Origin: Methanobacteriota archaeon
Lineage (GTDB): Archaea > Halobacteriota > Methanomicrobia > Methanomicrobiales > Methanospirillaceae
NCBI GenBank assembly: GCA_029547605.1
Contig: JAKPPB010000027.1
Location: 1 to 35,907, forward strand
DNA: 35,907 nt
Direction of reading: 5' to 3'
The notes under the pieces were generated by a model, which was not told where the DNA came from, did not search any database, and saw only the letters and a program-made list of their open reading frames with translations. Shown one piece after another: positions 1 through 8,053 of the stretch. Position 1 is the stretch's first letter. Each line of letters starts with the position of its first letter. Position numbers and translations under genes: made by a program.

Positions 1-1
1 T

Positions 2-133
2 GCTGACTGGTTCTGCAGGGTCAGGGGATATATCTCAACCGTGAAGAAGAATCAACTGCCTGTTCTGGCAGCTCTTGTGGATGCTTTCGAGGATAACCCC
101 TTCATTCCTTCTGTCGCTCACAGATCACACTGA
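2..133 (+). mobile_element. Transposase C-terminal fragment (IS66-like, partial)
   Basis: An open frame enters from the left edge and runs about 43 codons to TGA at 131-133. The peptide contains RVRGYISTVKKN followed by PVLAALVDAF and NPFIPS. This is the kind of C-terminus I associate with IS66-type DDE transposases of methanogens, in which an R-x-RGYIST-x-KK segment precedes the last helix. The catalytic residues would lie outside the window, so activity cannot be judged. The DNA just downstream is A+T-richer than the rest of the window, as expected next to an insertion. The family assignment is from memory of the motif and is uncertain; that it is a transposase tail is more secure than which family. 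Confidence 0.5.
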
Positions 134-1026
134 ACAGTTACTTTTATTTTACATATCAGTTTCTAATGAACTCTTCGGTAGTGTGCATATAAAGCTGTAA
201 AATAGAAGGGTCTCCGTAATCGTCTTTTGAAGGGAAGTCCTTGTCGCAATATACAGGATGGTCGCAAAGGAGAAGACAAGAGAGATGTTCCGGATTTCGG
301 AGTCGGTTGACCTGATTACAGGGTCTCTTGTCGAGCGCCTTTGTGCAGAATAATTCTCCTTCCTGACTGTTCCATTCTTATCCCCGTTTATGATTTTCAA
401 TGACAGGGTGCAGGGGGATCGTCCGGTTGAAGCAGATCACAGCCGCAGCGGGACTGGGATCTATTGGAATGAATACCTTTCTCCTCATTCTTTATTTCGG
501 TCCTCGTCAGATATTTGGGGAGTCATCATCGATCGACCGGACTAAAAAACGCTAACACTCGAAAGGCCAGAGTCCTCATCGTGCAATGAGTGCGAACGGT
601 GCGTTTATGCATGTCCTCGATTATGTGATTGGATTGGAAGGAGTCGTTGCGTTCAGGTGCCGATCATTTAGTGTATGGATTCCCCCTGCTTTGTCCCAGA
701 TCTTAAATGGGCGCTGCGTCGTACACTGTTTCTCTGTATCGTCGCATCGCTGGTGCGTGGATTACCAGGCGTGCTGCCATGCCATACGACCTGTGTGTAA
801 TGAAATGTCCGATGTTTGGAATGAAACAAGGTGACAGAAAGTCCCGGATCCTGCATCCACCCCATTCTCAACATGATATTCTGATAATGGAAGAAACAGG
901 AAGAGATTATGTCTGCTAACGTAATCTCATGCGAAGAATACGGAAACCCCTGGAACGATTGTCAAGATACAGGGGGAGAAGAAGAGGACCCCCTTCCAAA
1001 GAACTTATGTCTTCCTGAACAAGGGG
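134..1026. other. Gene-poor stretch next to transposase tail
   Basis: Nearly 900 bases with no convincing gene. Open frames up to 83 codons exist on both strands (for example 149-400 minus and 586-834 plus) but they overlap each other, lack a good ribosome binding site and show no recognisable motif. The left half (about 134-550) is A+T-richer than the rest of the window. It may be decayed or insertion-associated DNA. I saw no clean terminal inverted repeat that would mark the end of the insertion sequence. Confidence 0.5.
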
Positions 1027-1566
1027 CTAATCGCCTGATTTTTCCTTTGATTTGGTTTTTGTTTCGATGATCTTGTTGATCTTTGTGATGGCAATAGCGT
1101 TGACGACGGGGTCTCCGCCCATGATGTACCGCTTCATGACCTGCCCGTAGACCTCCACGACGTCCCCCTTGACAATCTTCTCCCTGGGGGAAGTGAACAT
1201 CTTGACAGAGATCTCTCCGCTCCTGTCGGCAACCAGGAACTGGGGGCGGTTCAGGAACTGGAAATAGACCCTTTCCACGAGACCCTCGATTTTGACAAGG
1301 TCGCCGAGCATGTGCTCGTTGATCATCTTGATGCGGACCGGTCTCGCTTTCGCCCGGTACATTGGTTCGAGTTCGGCATACTGGCTCTGGCTCATGTAAT
1401 TGAGCGCCATAGGTATGAAGAACAGGAACAGGATCGTAGGGATGCCCCAGACGAGATACACCTGATCGCCGGTCAGAAAATACGTGTAAATTAAAAGAAT
1501 AGAGAAGGTCACAACCACCGCGATTGCGACGATTGAGACCTTCGCGTTAACTTCTCCGATCTTCAT
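1027..1566 (-). CDS. Membrane-anchored OB-fold protein next to fdhC
   Basis: A 179-residue protein with two N-terminal membrane helices (about 10-31 and 36-56) and a C-terminal OB-fold-like domain (about 85-166). The second part has the alternating strand pattern of single-strand nucleic-acid-binding OB folds (GDLVKIEGLVERV, then FLVADRSGEISVKMF, then VVEVYGQV). The last dozen residues are lysine-rich and presumably cytoplasmic. It starts 10 nt after the fdhC stop, so the two genes are almost certainly co-transcribed, and no separate promoter is visible. The domain could bind nucleic acid or simply be a protein-interaction barrel like that of NfeD proteins. The context suggests a role at the membrane in formate uptake, but that is inference. 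Confidence 0.75.
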   Translation of the reverse strand: MKIGEVNAKVSIVAIAVVVTFSILLIYTYFLTGDQVYLVWGIPTILFLFFIPMALNYMSQSQYAELEPMYRAKARPVRIKMINEHMLGDLVKIEGLVERVYFQFLNRPQFLVADRSGEISVKMFTSPREKIVKGDVVEVYGQVMKRYIMGGDPVVNAIAITKINKIIETKTKSKEKSGD

Positions 1567-1576
1567 CAGGTCACGT

Positions 1577-2455
1577 TTACTTCAGGGCCGCGATCTCTTT
1601 CCTGAAGGCAACCCAGTAGATCACTCCCACGAAGAAGAGACCGCCTACTATGTTGCCTAAGGTAACGATGATCATGTTGTTGGTCCAGAAGGTCACCCAG
1701 TTCAGCCCTGCATTGATCTTTGCCGGGTCAGTGATGAATCCCTGTGTCAGGATGCCCGCGGAGATGAAGTACTGGTTGGCAATGGAGTGTTCGAATCCGG
1801 TGGAGACGAAGGCCATGATCGGGAACCATATGCCGAAGAACTTGCCTACCGCGTCATCTGCGCAGATACCAAGCAGGATTGCCAGGTTCACGAGCCAGTT
1901 ACAACCTATCCCCTTGAGGAACGCCGACCACATACCCATGGTGCCGACATAACTCACTTTTGCCGATGCTATCCCTATAGCCCTCGTACCAAACGCAGTG
2001 ACGGTTGCAGCTCCTGCGGCATCGAATGACACGAACGGTCCGTTGGCCATGATGTACGCATATACGATGGACCCGATAAGGTTTCCAATGTATACCCAGA
2101 CCCAGAGGTTGAGCACCTGGGCCCACGAGACCTTGTGGATGAACGCTGCCATCGGGGCCAGCATTGCGTCACCGGTGAACAGCTCTGCGCCGGTCAGCAC
2201 GGTGATGATAAGCCCGACAGGGAACACCGCTCCCGTGATAAGCTGACTAAACCCGGCACTCGCAGTTCCGTAGCGCATCGCTGCATCGGTGGCAAGGATA
2301 CCCGTGCTGCACACAGTGGCAAGTCCGCCACCCATGGCGATGTATGCACCGGACATGAATCCACGCATGATCATGTTCCAGGCAGGCAGACCTACCTTGT
2401 ATTTCCCAGCATCGCCAGCTTTCGCGACGATTGCTACCGGGGGATGAAACACCAT
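1577..2455 (-). CDS. fdhC: Formate transporter FdhC (FNT family)
   Basis: A 292-residue membrane protein of the formate/nitrite transporter family, which forms pentameric channels that move formate across the cytoplasmic membrane. Both family signatures are present: GAELFTGD at about 89-96 and FEHSIAN at 221-227, the latter holding the central pore histidine (H223). About six hydrophobic segments are spread over the full length, as in the family. The ATG at 2453-2455 is preceded at 8 nt by a strong GAGGTG ribosome binding site (2464-2469, minus strand). It leads a two-gene operon with the OB-fold membrane protein. In formate-using methanogens fdhC often adjoins formate dehydrogenase genes; no fdhA/fdhB is seen here. 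Formate would be used as electron donor for methanogenesis. Confidence 0.93.
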   Translation of the reverse strand: MVFHPPVAIVAKAGDAGKYKVGLPAWNMIMRGFMSGAYIAMGGGLATVCSTGILATDAAMRYGTASAGFSQLITGAVFPVGLIITVLTGAELFTGDAMLAPMAAFIHKVSWAQVLNLWVWVYIGNLIGSIVYAYIMANGPFVSFDAAGAATVTAFGTRAIGIASAKVSYVGTMGMWSAFLKGIGCNWLVNLAILLGICADDAVGKFFGIWFPIMAFVSTGFEHSIANQYFISAGILTQGFITDPAKINAGLNWVTFWTNNMIIVTLGNIVGGLFFVGVIYWVAFRKEIAALK

Positions 2456-2521
2456 TTGTTACACACCTCTTTCGAATGTCCTACCTATACCATAACCCAC
2501 TAGTTCACTTCGCGTATAGGT

Positions 2522-2535
2522 TCAAAATTAAAATC
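2522..2535 (-). promoter_or_regulatory. Probable TATA box for fdhC
   Basis: An A/T-only run (TTTTAATTTT on the minus strand) lies about 70-80 nt upstream of the fdhC start. An archaeal start site about 25 nt downstream would leave a leader of 40-50 nt that carries the GAGGTG ribosome binding site. Other A/T-rich patches nearby (2548-2570) could serve instead. Confidence 0.4.
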
Positions 2536-2663
2536 CTTTCTGGTGTTATTAATACCTTTCTAAATGATTTTTGCACTGCATTGGCAGTTTGCAATCATTA
2601 AAAGTAATATAACAGCAAAAAGAAGGGTAAATTCATTACACAAAAACTTTCTTCTGTGAGCAA

Positions 2664-3428
2664 TTATACAGGCCTGCGCCTCCCGCTCGCATCGCGGGAG
2701 TAATCCCCGAACTCGCTTCTTTGCAGGATATCGCCACGGAATACCGGTCCGTCCCTGCACACTCTGAGGCCTTCCGGGTCGATTGCGCATGATCCACAGA
2801 CACCGATCCCGCATTTCATATACCGGTGCAGGCTGAAATAACCCATCTCGGGGCACCCTTCCCGAACGAGGAGATCGAGGACCGCTTTCATCATGCGCTC
2901 GGGGCCGCAGCAGAAGATACAGTCATACTGGCTGAGATCCTCAGATCTGAGGAGATCGACCACGAATCCCCTGTGGCCGCACGTGCCGTCATCGGTGGAA
3001 ACGGCAAGTTGCGTGAAGGATTCAAAGATGCCAGGAAACAGGAGTTCTTCTGCCGACCGCGCACCAAGGAGACACTTTTTCACACCCCCGGCACGGACCA
3101 CGGGCAGGATCGGGGCAGCCCCCACACCCCCCGCGATCGCAAGCACGCGATGAGCCTCCGGGAACCCGTTGCCGAATGGTCCTCGTATCCCTATCATATC
3201 CCCCTCTTGCAGGGAGAAGAGCGCAGAAGTCGCCTCCCCCACTCTCTGAACGGTGATGGACGATGCCGAGGAGAGTGCCATTGGGACTTCATCCACACCA
3301 GGGATCCAGACCATGACAAACTGCCCCGGGATGAATGCCAAGTCCCTGTCAAACGTGAGTGTTCTGACCGTGGGAGAGGCCGCGGTGACGGATATAATAC
3401 GGACCGGAATGGGCAGGCGCTCAATCAT
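2664..3428 (-). CDS. pyrK: Dihydroorotate dehydrogenase electron-transfer subunit PyrK
   Basis: A 254-residue iron-sulfur flavoprotein that passes electrons from the class 1B dihydroorotate dehydrogenase PyrD to NAD+ in pyrimidine synthesis. It has an FAD-binding barrel, a nucleotide-binding part with GPFGNGF (83-89) and GGVGAAP (100-106), and a C-terminal 2Fe-2S site with cysteines 206, 211, 214 and 224 (CX4CX2CX9C). The FAD-contact segment reads VPMALSSAS, lacking the arginine of the usual RPxS motif; in context this looks like lineage variation. I chose the ATG at 3426-3428 because it overlaps the pyrD stop by 8 nt and removes a 34-residue extension with no homology-like features that would lie inside pyrD. 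Downstream, T-rich runs on the minus strand (about 2615-2640) may end the transcript. Confidence 0.9.
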   Translation of the reverse strand: MIERLPIPVRIISVTAASPTVRTLTFDRDLAFIPGQFVMVWIPGVDEVPMALSSASSITVQRVGEATSALFSLQEGDMIGIRGPFGNGFPEAHRVLAIAGGVGAAPILPVVRAGGVKKCLLGARSAEELLFPGIFESFTQLAVSTDDGTCGHRGFVVDLLRSEDLSQYDCIFCCGPERMMKAVLDLLVREGCPEMGYFSLHRYMKCGIGVCGSCAIDPEGLRVCRDGPVFRGDILQRSEFGDYSRDASGRRRPV

Positions 3429-4308
3429 GAGCGCACCCCACGATGGAATCGGCGGGTTCTCCTCTCCTATCATAGAGATCTTGCGCAATTCTCTGGAATA
3501 TCGAGATATCTTCCATGACAGCCGTCCCAATCTCGACTGCGGAGGCGCCTGCCATCATCATCTCCAAAACATCCTCGGCGCTTGAGATCCCCCCGCACCC
3601 GATGATGGGAATCGAGCAGGCCTCATAGAGATCGTACACACACCGAACCGCGATGGGAAATATTGCCTTACCCGAGAGGCCTCCCACGCGGTTTCCAAGT
3701 ACTGGCCTTCTGAGTCCGACCGATATGCGCATTGCTTTTAATGTATTGATGGCCACGAGCGCGCTTGCTCCCCCGCGCTCAGCAGCCTTTCCAATCTCGG
3801 CAATGTCGGTCACGTTCGGGGTGAGCTTGACCCAGGTGGGAGTCCCGCTCGCCGCAACCGCCCGGGTGCACTCTTCCACCAGTACCGGGTCACTCCCAAG
3901 CGCCGCGCCATACCCATGGGCATGGGGGCAGGAAAGGTTCAGTTCAAAACCACTCACTTTTCCCGCAAACCACCCTGCAACATCCGCGAACTCATCAGCG
4001 TTTCCCCCAAATATGCTGACAACAACGGGTTTTCCGGCGAGTGGACCCAGTTCGTCCAGAAATTCCATGGAGGGGTTCGGAAGGCCCATCGCATTCAGGA
4101 GACCCCCGCTGACCTGGACCAGGCAGGGGCCGGGATGACCCTCGAATGGGACGGGTCCGATGGACTTGGTGACGACACCTCCCGCACCCTGTGAGAGCAC
4201 CCGCGCGAGAGATGAACCCGTGGTGCCAAGGATTCCTGCGGCGAGCACGAGGTGATTTCCGAGCGCAACACCCCCGACCCTGACAGGGTCGGGTGCAAGT
4301 CTGAGCAT
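3421..4308 (-). CDS. pyrD: Dihydroorotate dehydrogenase, catalytic subunit PyrD (class 1B)
   Basis: A 295-residue FMN enzyme that oxidises dihydroorotate to orotate. The catalytic base is C127 in NLSCPHA, the class 1 signature. FMN-binding segments are visible, among them GGLSGKAIFPIA and GCGGISSAEDV near the C-terminus. It is paired with pyrK (8-nt overlap), as expected for the NAD-linked 1B type. There is no ribosome binding site before the ATG at 4306-4308, and an A/T-rich box lies about 25-35 nt upstream, so the mRNA is probably leaderless. A perfect 9-bp inverted repeat sits in codons 6-12 and is listed separately. Confidence 0.93.
   Translation of the reverse strand: MLRLAPDPVRVGGVALGNHLVLAAGILGTTGSSLARVLSQGAGGVVTKSIGPVPFEGHPGPCLVQVSGGLLNAMGLPNPSMEFLDELGPLAGKPVVVSIFGGNADEFADVAGWFAGKVSGFELNLSCPHAHGYGAALGSDPVLVEECTRAVAASGTPTWVKLTPNVTDIAEIGKAAERGGASALVAINTLKAMRISVGLRRPVLGNRVGGLSGKAIFPIAVRCVYDLYEACSIPIIGCGGISSAEDVLEMMMAGASAVEIGTAVMEDISIFQRIAQDLYDRRGEPADSIVGCAHD
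4273..4293 (-). repeat. Perfect 9-bp hairpin inside the start of pyrD
   Basis: CCCGACCCT (4273-4281) and AGGGTCGGG (4285-4293) form a perfect inverted repeat with a 3-nt loop. If pyrD is leaderless, the hairpin begins only about 16 nt from the mRNA 5' end. It is G+C-rich and would be very stable. It may hinder ribosome loading or be a chance product of the DPVRVGG codons. Confidence 0.6.
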
Positions 4309-4370
4309 GTAAAGAAAAGATCACAGTAATTGTAATTATTTATTCTCCGGAAGGAGAATGATAGAAGAGT
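4309..4370. promoter_or_regulatory. Divergent pyrD / mdh promoter region with inverted repeat
   Basis: The 62 bases between the two divergent starts hold an A/T-rich core (about 4326-4344) able to supply TATA boxes both ways. On the mdh side a 7-bp perfect inverted repeat, ATTCTCC (4342-4348) and GGAGAAT (4353-4359), has a 4-nt spacer. The right arm includes a GGAG that could act as mdh ribosome binding site, though its 14-nt distance is long. The repeat could be an operator or a hairpin in the mdh leader. Confidence 0.5.
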
Positions 4371-5237
4371 ATGACGACACTATCGGTGCTGGGAGTGGGC
4401 AGGATTGGGGGGGAGATTGCGTACCTCTCGGCAATTCTGGGTCTTGCGGATGAACTGGTCATGTACGACGCGGTCCCTGCGTTCCTTCATTCCCAGGTCC
4501 TGGACCTTAAACATACCGGGCTTGAGATCCCGGTGAGCACCGATTGGAAGGACGTGAAGCAGAGCGACATATGCGTCTTCGCTGCGGGACTCCCCAGAAA
4601 CCCCGATGTGAAGACGAGGGCAGACCTCCTCCAGGCAAATCTGCCGGTGGCATTCGAGTGCAGCCAGGCGCTCCGTCATTTCGACGGCATCCTCATCACC
4701 GTCACGAACCCTATGGATGCAAATAACTACTATTTGTGCAGAAAGAACCACCTCGAGCCCTCCCGCTGCATCGGTTTCGGGGGCCAGCTTGACTCCGCGC
4801 GGTTCGGTCTTGAACTGAATGCACGGGGCATACGCGGAGACCCCTGGGTTATCGGTGATCATGGGGAGTTCCAGGTGCCGCTCTTCAGCCACCTCAAGGA
4901 CCAGGTCCGGAATCCTGTTCGTGATGAGATCCTCCAGAAACTGCGCGGGGCCAGCATGGAGATCATAAGGGGAAAAGGAGGGACAGTCTTTGGGCCTGCG
5001 TACCATCTTGCCGGCCTGATCCAGGCGGTGGTTGAGGACCGAAGGGCTCCCATTGCATGCTCGTGCATCGTTGAAGGCGAATACGGGCTGGACCAATGCT
5101 CAATCGGTGTCCCCGCTGTTGTCGGCAGGGAAGGGATATGCGAGATCCTTGAGTGGAAGATGGATGCATGGGAGCAGTCGCATTTCCAGAGCGCTGGAGA
5201 GTTCGTGACCGGTCTCTGCAGGGACCTTGGAGTCTGA
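4371..5237 (+). CDS. mdh: Malate dehydrogenase (lactate/malate dehydrogenase family)
   Basis: A 288-residue NAD(P)-dependent dehydrogenase that interconverts malate and oxaloacetate, serving the partial TCA pathway that makes biosynthetic precursors in methanogens. The N-terminal Rossmann motif is GVGRIGGE (8-15), and D33 at the end of the second strand favours NAD. Substrate-binding arginines R76 and R83 lie on the mobile loop (AGLPRNPDVKTR), N113 in VTNPMD, D141/R144 in QLDSARF, and the catalytic histidine H164 is in IGDHGEF. The last motif departs slightly from the common GEHGDS. The pair of loop arginines fits malate rather than lactate. It is divergent from pyrD and lies 6 nt ahead of polB, so the two are probably co-transcribed. 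Confidence 0.85.
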   Translation: MTTLSVLGVGRIGGEIAYLSAILGLADELVMYDAVPAFLHSQVLDLKHTGLEIPVSTDWKDVKQSDICVFAAGLPRNPDVKTRADLLQANLPVAFECSQALRHFDGILITVTNPMDANNYYLCRKNHLEPSRCIGFGGQLDSARFGLELNARGIRGDPWVIGDHGEFQVPLFSHLKDQVRNPVRDEILQKLRGASMEIIRGKGGTVFGPAYHLAGLIQAVVEDRRAPIACSCIVEGEYGLDQCSIGVPAVVGREGICEILEWKMDAWEQSHFQSAGEFVTGLCRDLGV

Positions 5238-5243
5238 CCTGCC

Positions 5244-7715
5244 ATGGATTCGGGTGGGTGGAGCACGAGATCGAATGAGAGCAGACCCGCCCTGATGAGT
5301 TCCCCTTCGGGAGAGGTGGCGATCTCCCTCACCCAGGTCGAGTATTCGAACACCCCCGAAGGTCCACTCATCCACATATTCGGGAGGGAGCCTGGCGGTG
5401 CTGCGCGGCACCTGCAGGTGACTGGCTTCCGGCCATACTTTTATGCCCCGGTCGACCAGGTACGGGAGAGACCCCCGGTATCGAACGCAGTCCCCGACTG
5501 GGAATCGGTGCATACTTCGATCAAGGGGGACCGCGTGGTCCGGATCTACACGCAGCGGCCTACTGACGTCCGCGAGGCAAGGGAGCAGTACCAGCACTTC
5601 GAGGCCGACATCCCGTTTGCGACCCGTTTCATGATCGACTGTGGCCTCACTGGAGGTGTGATTGCACCCGGAGTGTATGCGGATTACCGCGAGATCCGGC
5701 CCGCTGATATCTACGCCCCCGCGCGTGTGTGCATGCTTGATATCGAGTGCGAGGACCAGCGCGGGTTCCCGGAGCCCACGCGGGATGCGATCATCTGCAT
5801 CACATGCTGGGACTCGTACCTTGACAGGTATGCGACATTCTTCGCCCCTTCTCCTGGGCAGGAAGAGGGTACAATACAGTTGAAATCAGCGACACCAAGA
5901 GCGTCGGGCTGCTTCGACCCCTCACGCCATGAAGTAAAAGTCTATCCCACCGAGACAGAGATGCTGAAGGGTTTTATAGACTATATCAGAGAGACCGACC
6001 CGGATATTCTCTCAGGCTGGAACTTCCTCGAGTTTGACCTCCCTTATATCAAACGGAGAATGGAGGCGCTCTCACTCTCCCCTGCAATGCTTGCAAGGCT
6101 CGAAGGGGATGTGGAGAGGCTTGCGGTCCGCGGCAGGGCTACTTTTGACCTCCTGCCCGCATACAGGAAGATGCACGCCACCCAGAAGGAATCTTACAGG
6201 CTCGACGCGGTCGCAGAGGCTGAGGTGGGGCAGACAAAGATACGGTATACAGGCACGATCTCGGACCTCTGGAAGCGCGATCCCTGTCTCCTGGTGGAAT
6301 ACAACCATAAGGATGTCGAGCTCTGTGTTGCAATCAACGAGAAGAACAGGATCATCGAGTTTTACCGGGAGATCGCAAGATATGTCGGGTGCCCGCTCGA
6401 AAAAACCCTGAACTCGTCGAATGTGATCGATATATTCGTGCTCCGGAAAGCCCATGGCAGGTATGTCCTCCCCTCAAAGGGATATGCCCCCGCAGAGGAG
6501 TTTGAGGGAGCCACTGTCTTTGACCCGAGCCGAGGTGTAAAGGAGAACGTAGTGGTCCTCGACCTCAAGTCCCTTTACCCGATGGCCATGATGACAATCA
6601 ATGCTTCCCCCGAGACGAAGGACCCGCAGGGGGAGCTTCGCGCCCCAAATGGAGTCAGGTTTAAAAAGGCACCAGACGGTCTCACCAGGAGCATCATCAG
6701 CGACCTCCTCATGGAAAGGGACGAAAAGAAGGCAACACGCAACCGTTATCCCTTCGGGTCAGCTGAATATGTCCTCTATGACATGCAGCAGAACGTGCTC
6801 AAAGTGATCATGAACACATACTACGGGGTGAGCGGATATACCCGGTTCCGCCTCTTTGACAGGGAGATCGGGGCTGCCATCACTTCTGTCGGGCGTGCCA
6901 TCATCGAGCACACGAGAAGGGTGATCGAGTCCCTCGGCTCACACGTTATCTACGGGGACACCGATTCCTGCATGGTGGCGCTTCCCGGCCTCAACCGCGA
7001 GGAGACCATCAAGAAAGCGAGGGAGATCGAGGCGGCACTGAACGCAAGTTATGCAGAATTTGCGCGGGATGAACTGAACGCCGACACCCATTACTTTTCC
7101 ATCAAGTTCGAGAAGGTATACAAGAGGTTCTTCCAGGCCGGGAGGAAGAAACGGTACGCGGGGCACCTTGTCTGGAAGGAAGGTGCAACAGTTGATGAGA
7201 TCGATATCGTGGGCTTTGAGATACGGAGAAGCGACTATCCCCTTGTCACGAAGGTCGTGCAGCGGAAAGTGATGGAGCTGATCCTCCGCGGTGAAGGATA
7301 CGATGCAGTCAAGAAATACCTTGGGGCGGTGATCCGGGACTTCCGGGCAGGGAAGTATACCCTCGATGAGATAGGCATCCCCGGAGGGATAGGAAAAGAC
7401 CTTTCGGATTACCAGACGGACGATGCCCACGTAAGGGGCGCAAAGTATGCAAACCAGCACCTCGGGATGGAATTTACCAAGGGCAGCAAGCCAAAGAGAG
7501 TGTACATCAAAAACGTGACCTCAAAGTACCAGAAGACCGACGTCCTCTGCTTTGAGTACGGGGACCAGGTACCGCCGGAGTTCCAGGTGGACTGGGAGAT
7601 GATGATGGAAAAGACTGTGAAGCAGCCGATCTCACGGATCATCGAGGCGCTTGGCTGGGAATGGGCTGACATCGACCCCTCCCGGACGACACTTGCCCAG
7701 TGGGGGATCGGGTGA
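5244..7715 (+). CDS. polB: Family B DNA-directed DNA polymerase
   Basis: An 823-residue replicative/repair polymerase with intact proofreading and polymerase domains. Exonuclease motifs: Exo I DIE (D166, E168), Exo II NFLEFD (260-265), Exo III YNHKD (353-357). Polymerase motifs: A DLKSLYP (440-446), B K520 with NTYYG (524-528), C YGDTDS (570-575). The spacing is uninterrupted, so there is no intein, a common insertion in archaeal polB. The start is uncertain: the ATG at 5244 lies 6 nt after mdh, while an ATG at 5295 would give a shorter N-terminus closer to typical PolB; neither has a strong ribosome binding site. It follows mdh on the same strand, probably sharing its promoter, an odd metabolic-replication pairing. 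Confidence 0.95.
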   Translation: MDSGGWSTRSNESRPALMSSPSGEVAISLTQVEYSNTPEGPLIHIFGREPGGAARHLQVTGFRPYFYAPVDQVRERPPVSNAVPDWESVHTSIKGDRVVRIYTQRPTDVREAREQYQHFEADIPFATRFMIDCGLTGGVIAPGVYADYREIRPADIYAPARVCMLDIECEDQRGFPEPTRDAIICITCWDSYLDRYATFFAPSPGQEEGTIQLKSATPRASGCFDPSRHEVKVYPTETEMLKGFIDYIRETDPDILSGWNFLEFDLPYIKRRMEALSLSPAMLARLEGDVERLAVRGRATFDLLPAYRKMHATQKESYRLDAVAEAEVGQTKIRYTGTISDLWKRDPCLLVEYNHKDVELCVAINEKNRIIEFYREIARYVGCPLEKTLNSSNVIDIFVLRKAHGRYVLPSKGYAPAEEFEGATVFDPSRGVKENVVVLDLKSLYPMAMMTINASPETKDPQGELRAPNGVRFKKAPDGLTRSIISDLLMERDEKKATRNRYPFGSAEYVLYDMQQNVLKVIMNTYYGVSGYTRFRLFDREIGAAITSVGRAIIEHTRRVIESLGSHVIYGDTDSCMVALPGLNREETIKKAREIEAALNASYAEFARDELNADTHYFSIKFEKVYKRFFQAGRKKRYAGHLVWKEGATVDEIDIVGFEIRRSDYPLVTKVVQRKVMELILRGEGYDAVKKYLGAVIRDFRAGKYTLDEIGIPGGIGKDLSDYQTDDAHVRGAKYANQHLGMEFTKGSKPKRVYIKNVTSKYQKTDVLCFEYGDQVPPEFQVDWEMMMEKTVKQPISRIIEALGWEWADIDPSRTTLAQWGIG

Positions 7716-7722
7716 GGGTGCT

Positions 7723-8053
7723 ATGCGCCTCCTGAAGTCTCCTGAAGAGTTGGTGGAAGGGGCCCGATTATCAGTGTAATGTACTCCCATTCCCTCCCAT
7801 CAGGTCGCCGGATGGCCATATTCAGTGTATATTTTGAGAGTTCTTTCCGTGTTATCGAGGGGATTACGTGGTCCTTCCTCAATACGCGGGATTACCTCTG
7901 GTCTTTCCGTCCGATTATGAGATTGCCGTCCCCGGTCACGCTTCAACCTGCAGGGGAGGTCTCCGCGTTCCCTCCGACAGGGATGAGAGGGTTAATGTTG
8001 TGTTCCTCGAAACCCTCGACTTCGCTTTGAAAAATGACATCCAGGCCGGGTGA
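7723..8053 (+). pseudogene. Small gene broken by several frameshifts
   Basis: A well-placed start follows polB: a GAGGGTG just before the ATG at 7723 opens MRLLKSPEELVEGARLSV and then stops at 7777-7779. Protein-like sequence continues by jumping frames. MYSHSLPSGRRMAIFSVYFE and the segment to NTRDYL lie in the frame of 7779; FPSDYEIAVP continues in the frame of 7868; VTLQPAGEVSAFPPT returns to the first of these; RDERVNVVFLETLDFALKND ends in the second, at TGA 8051-8053. Joined, the pieces make a protein of roughly 105 residues. I do not recognise its function. Four or more shifts point to decay, or to clustered sequencing errors. The gene was probably once co-transcribed with polB. Confidence 0.5.

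Noticed and set aside
149-919. Several 60-83-codon frames in the left gap
   Set aside because: They overlap on both strands, have no motifs or ribosome binding sites, and composition looks non-coding.
2826-3518. 230-codon open frame antisense to pyrK
   Set aside because: It mirrors pyrK codons on the opposite strand, has no recognisable motif, and pyrK has intact FAD and 2Fe-2S motifs.
4380-5096. 238-codon open frame antisense to mdh
   Set aside because: It is the complement of a complete malate dehydrogenase with all catalytic residues; the peptide is without motif.
5244-7715. Intein in polB
   Set aside because: Motifs A, B and C are spaced as in uninterrupted polymerases and the total length is normal.
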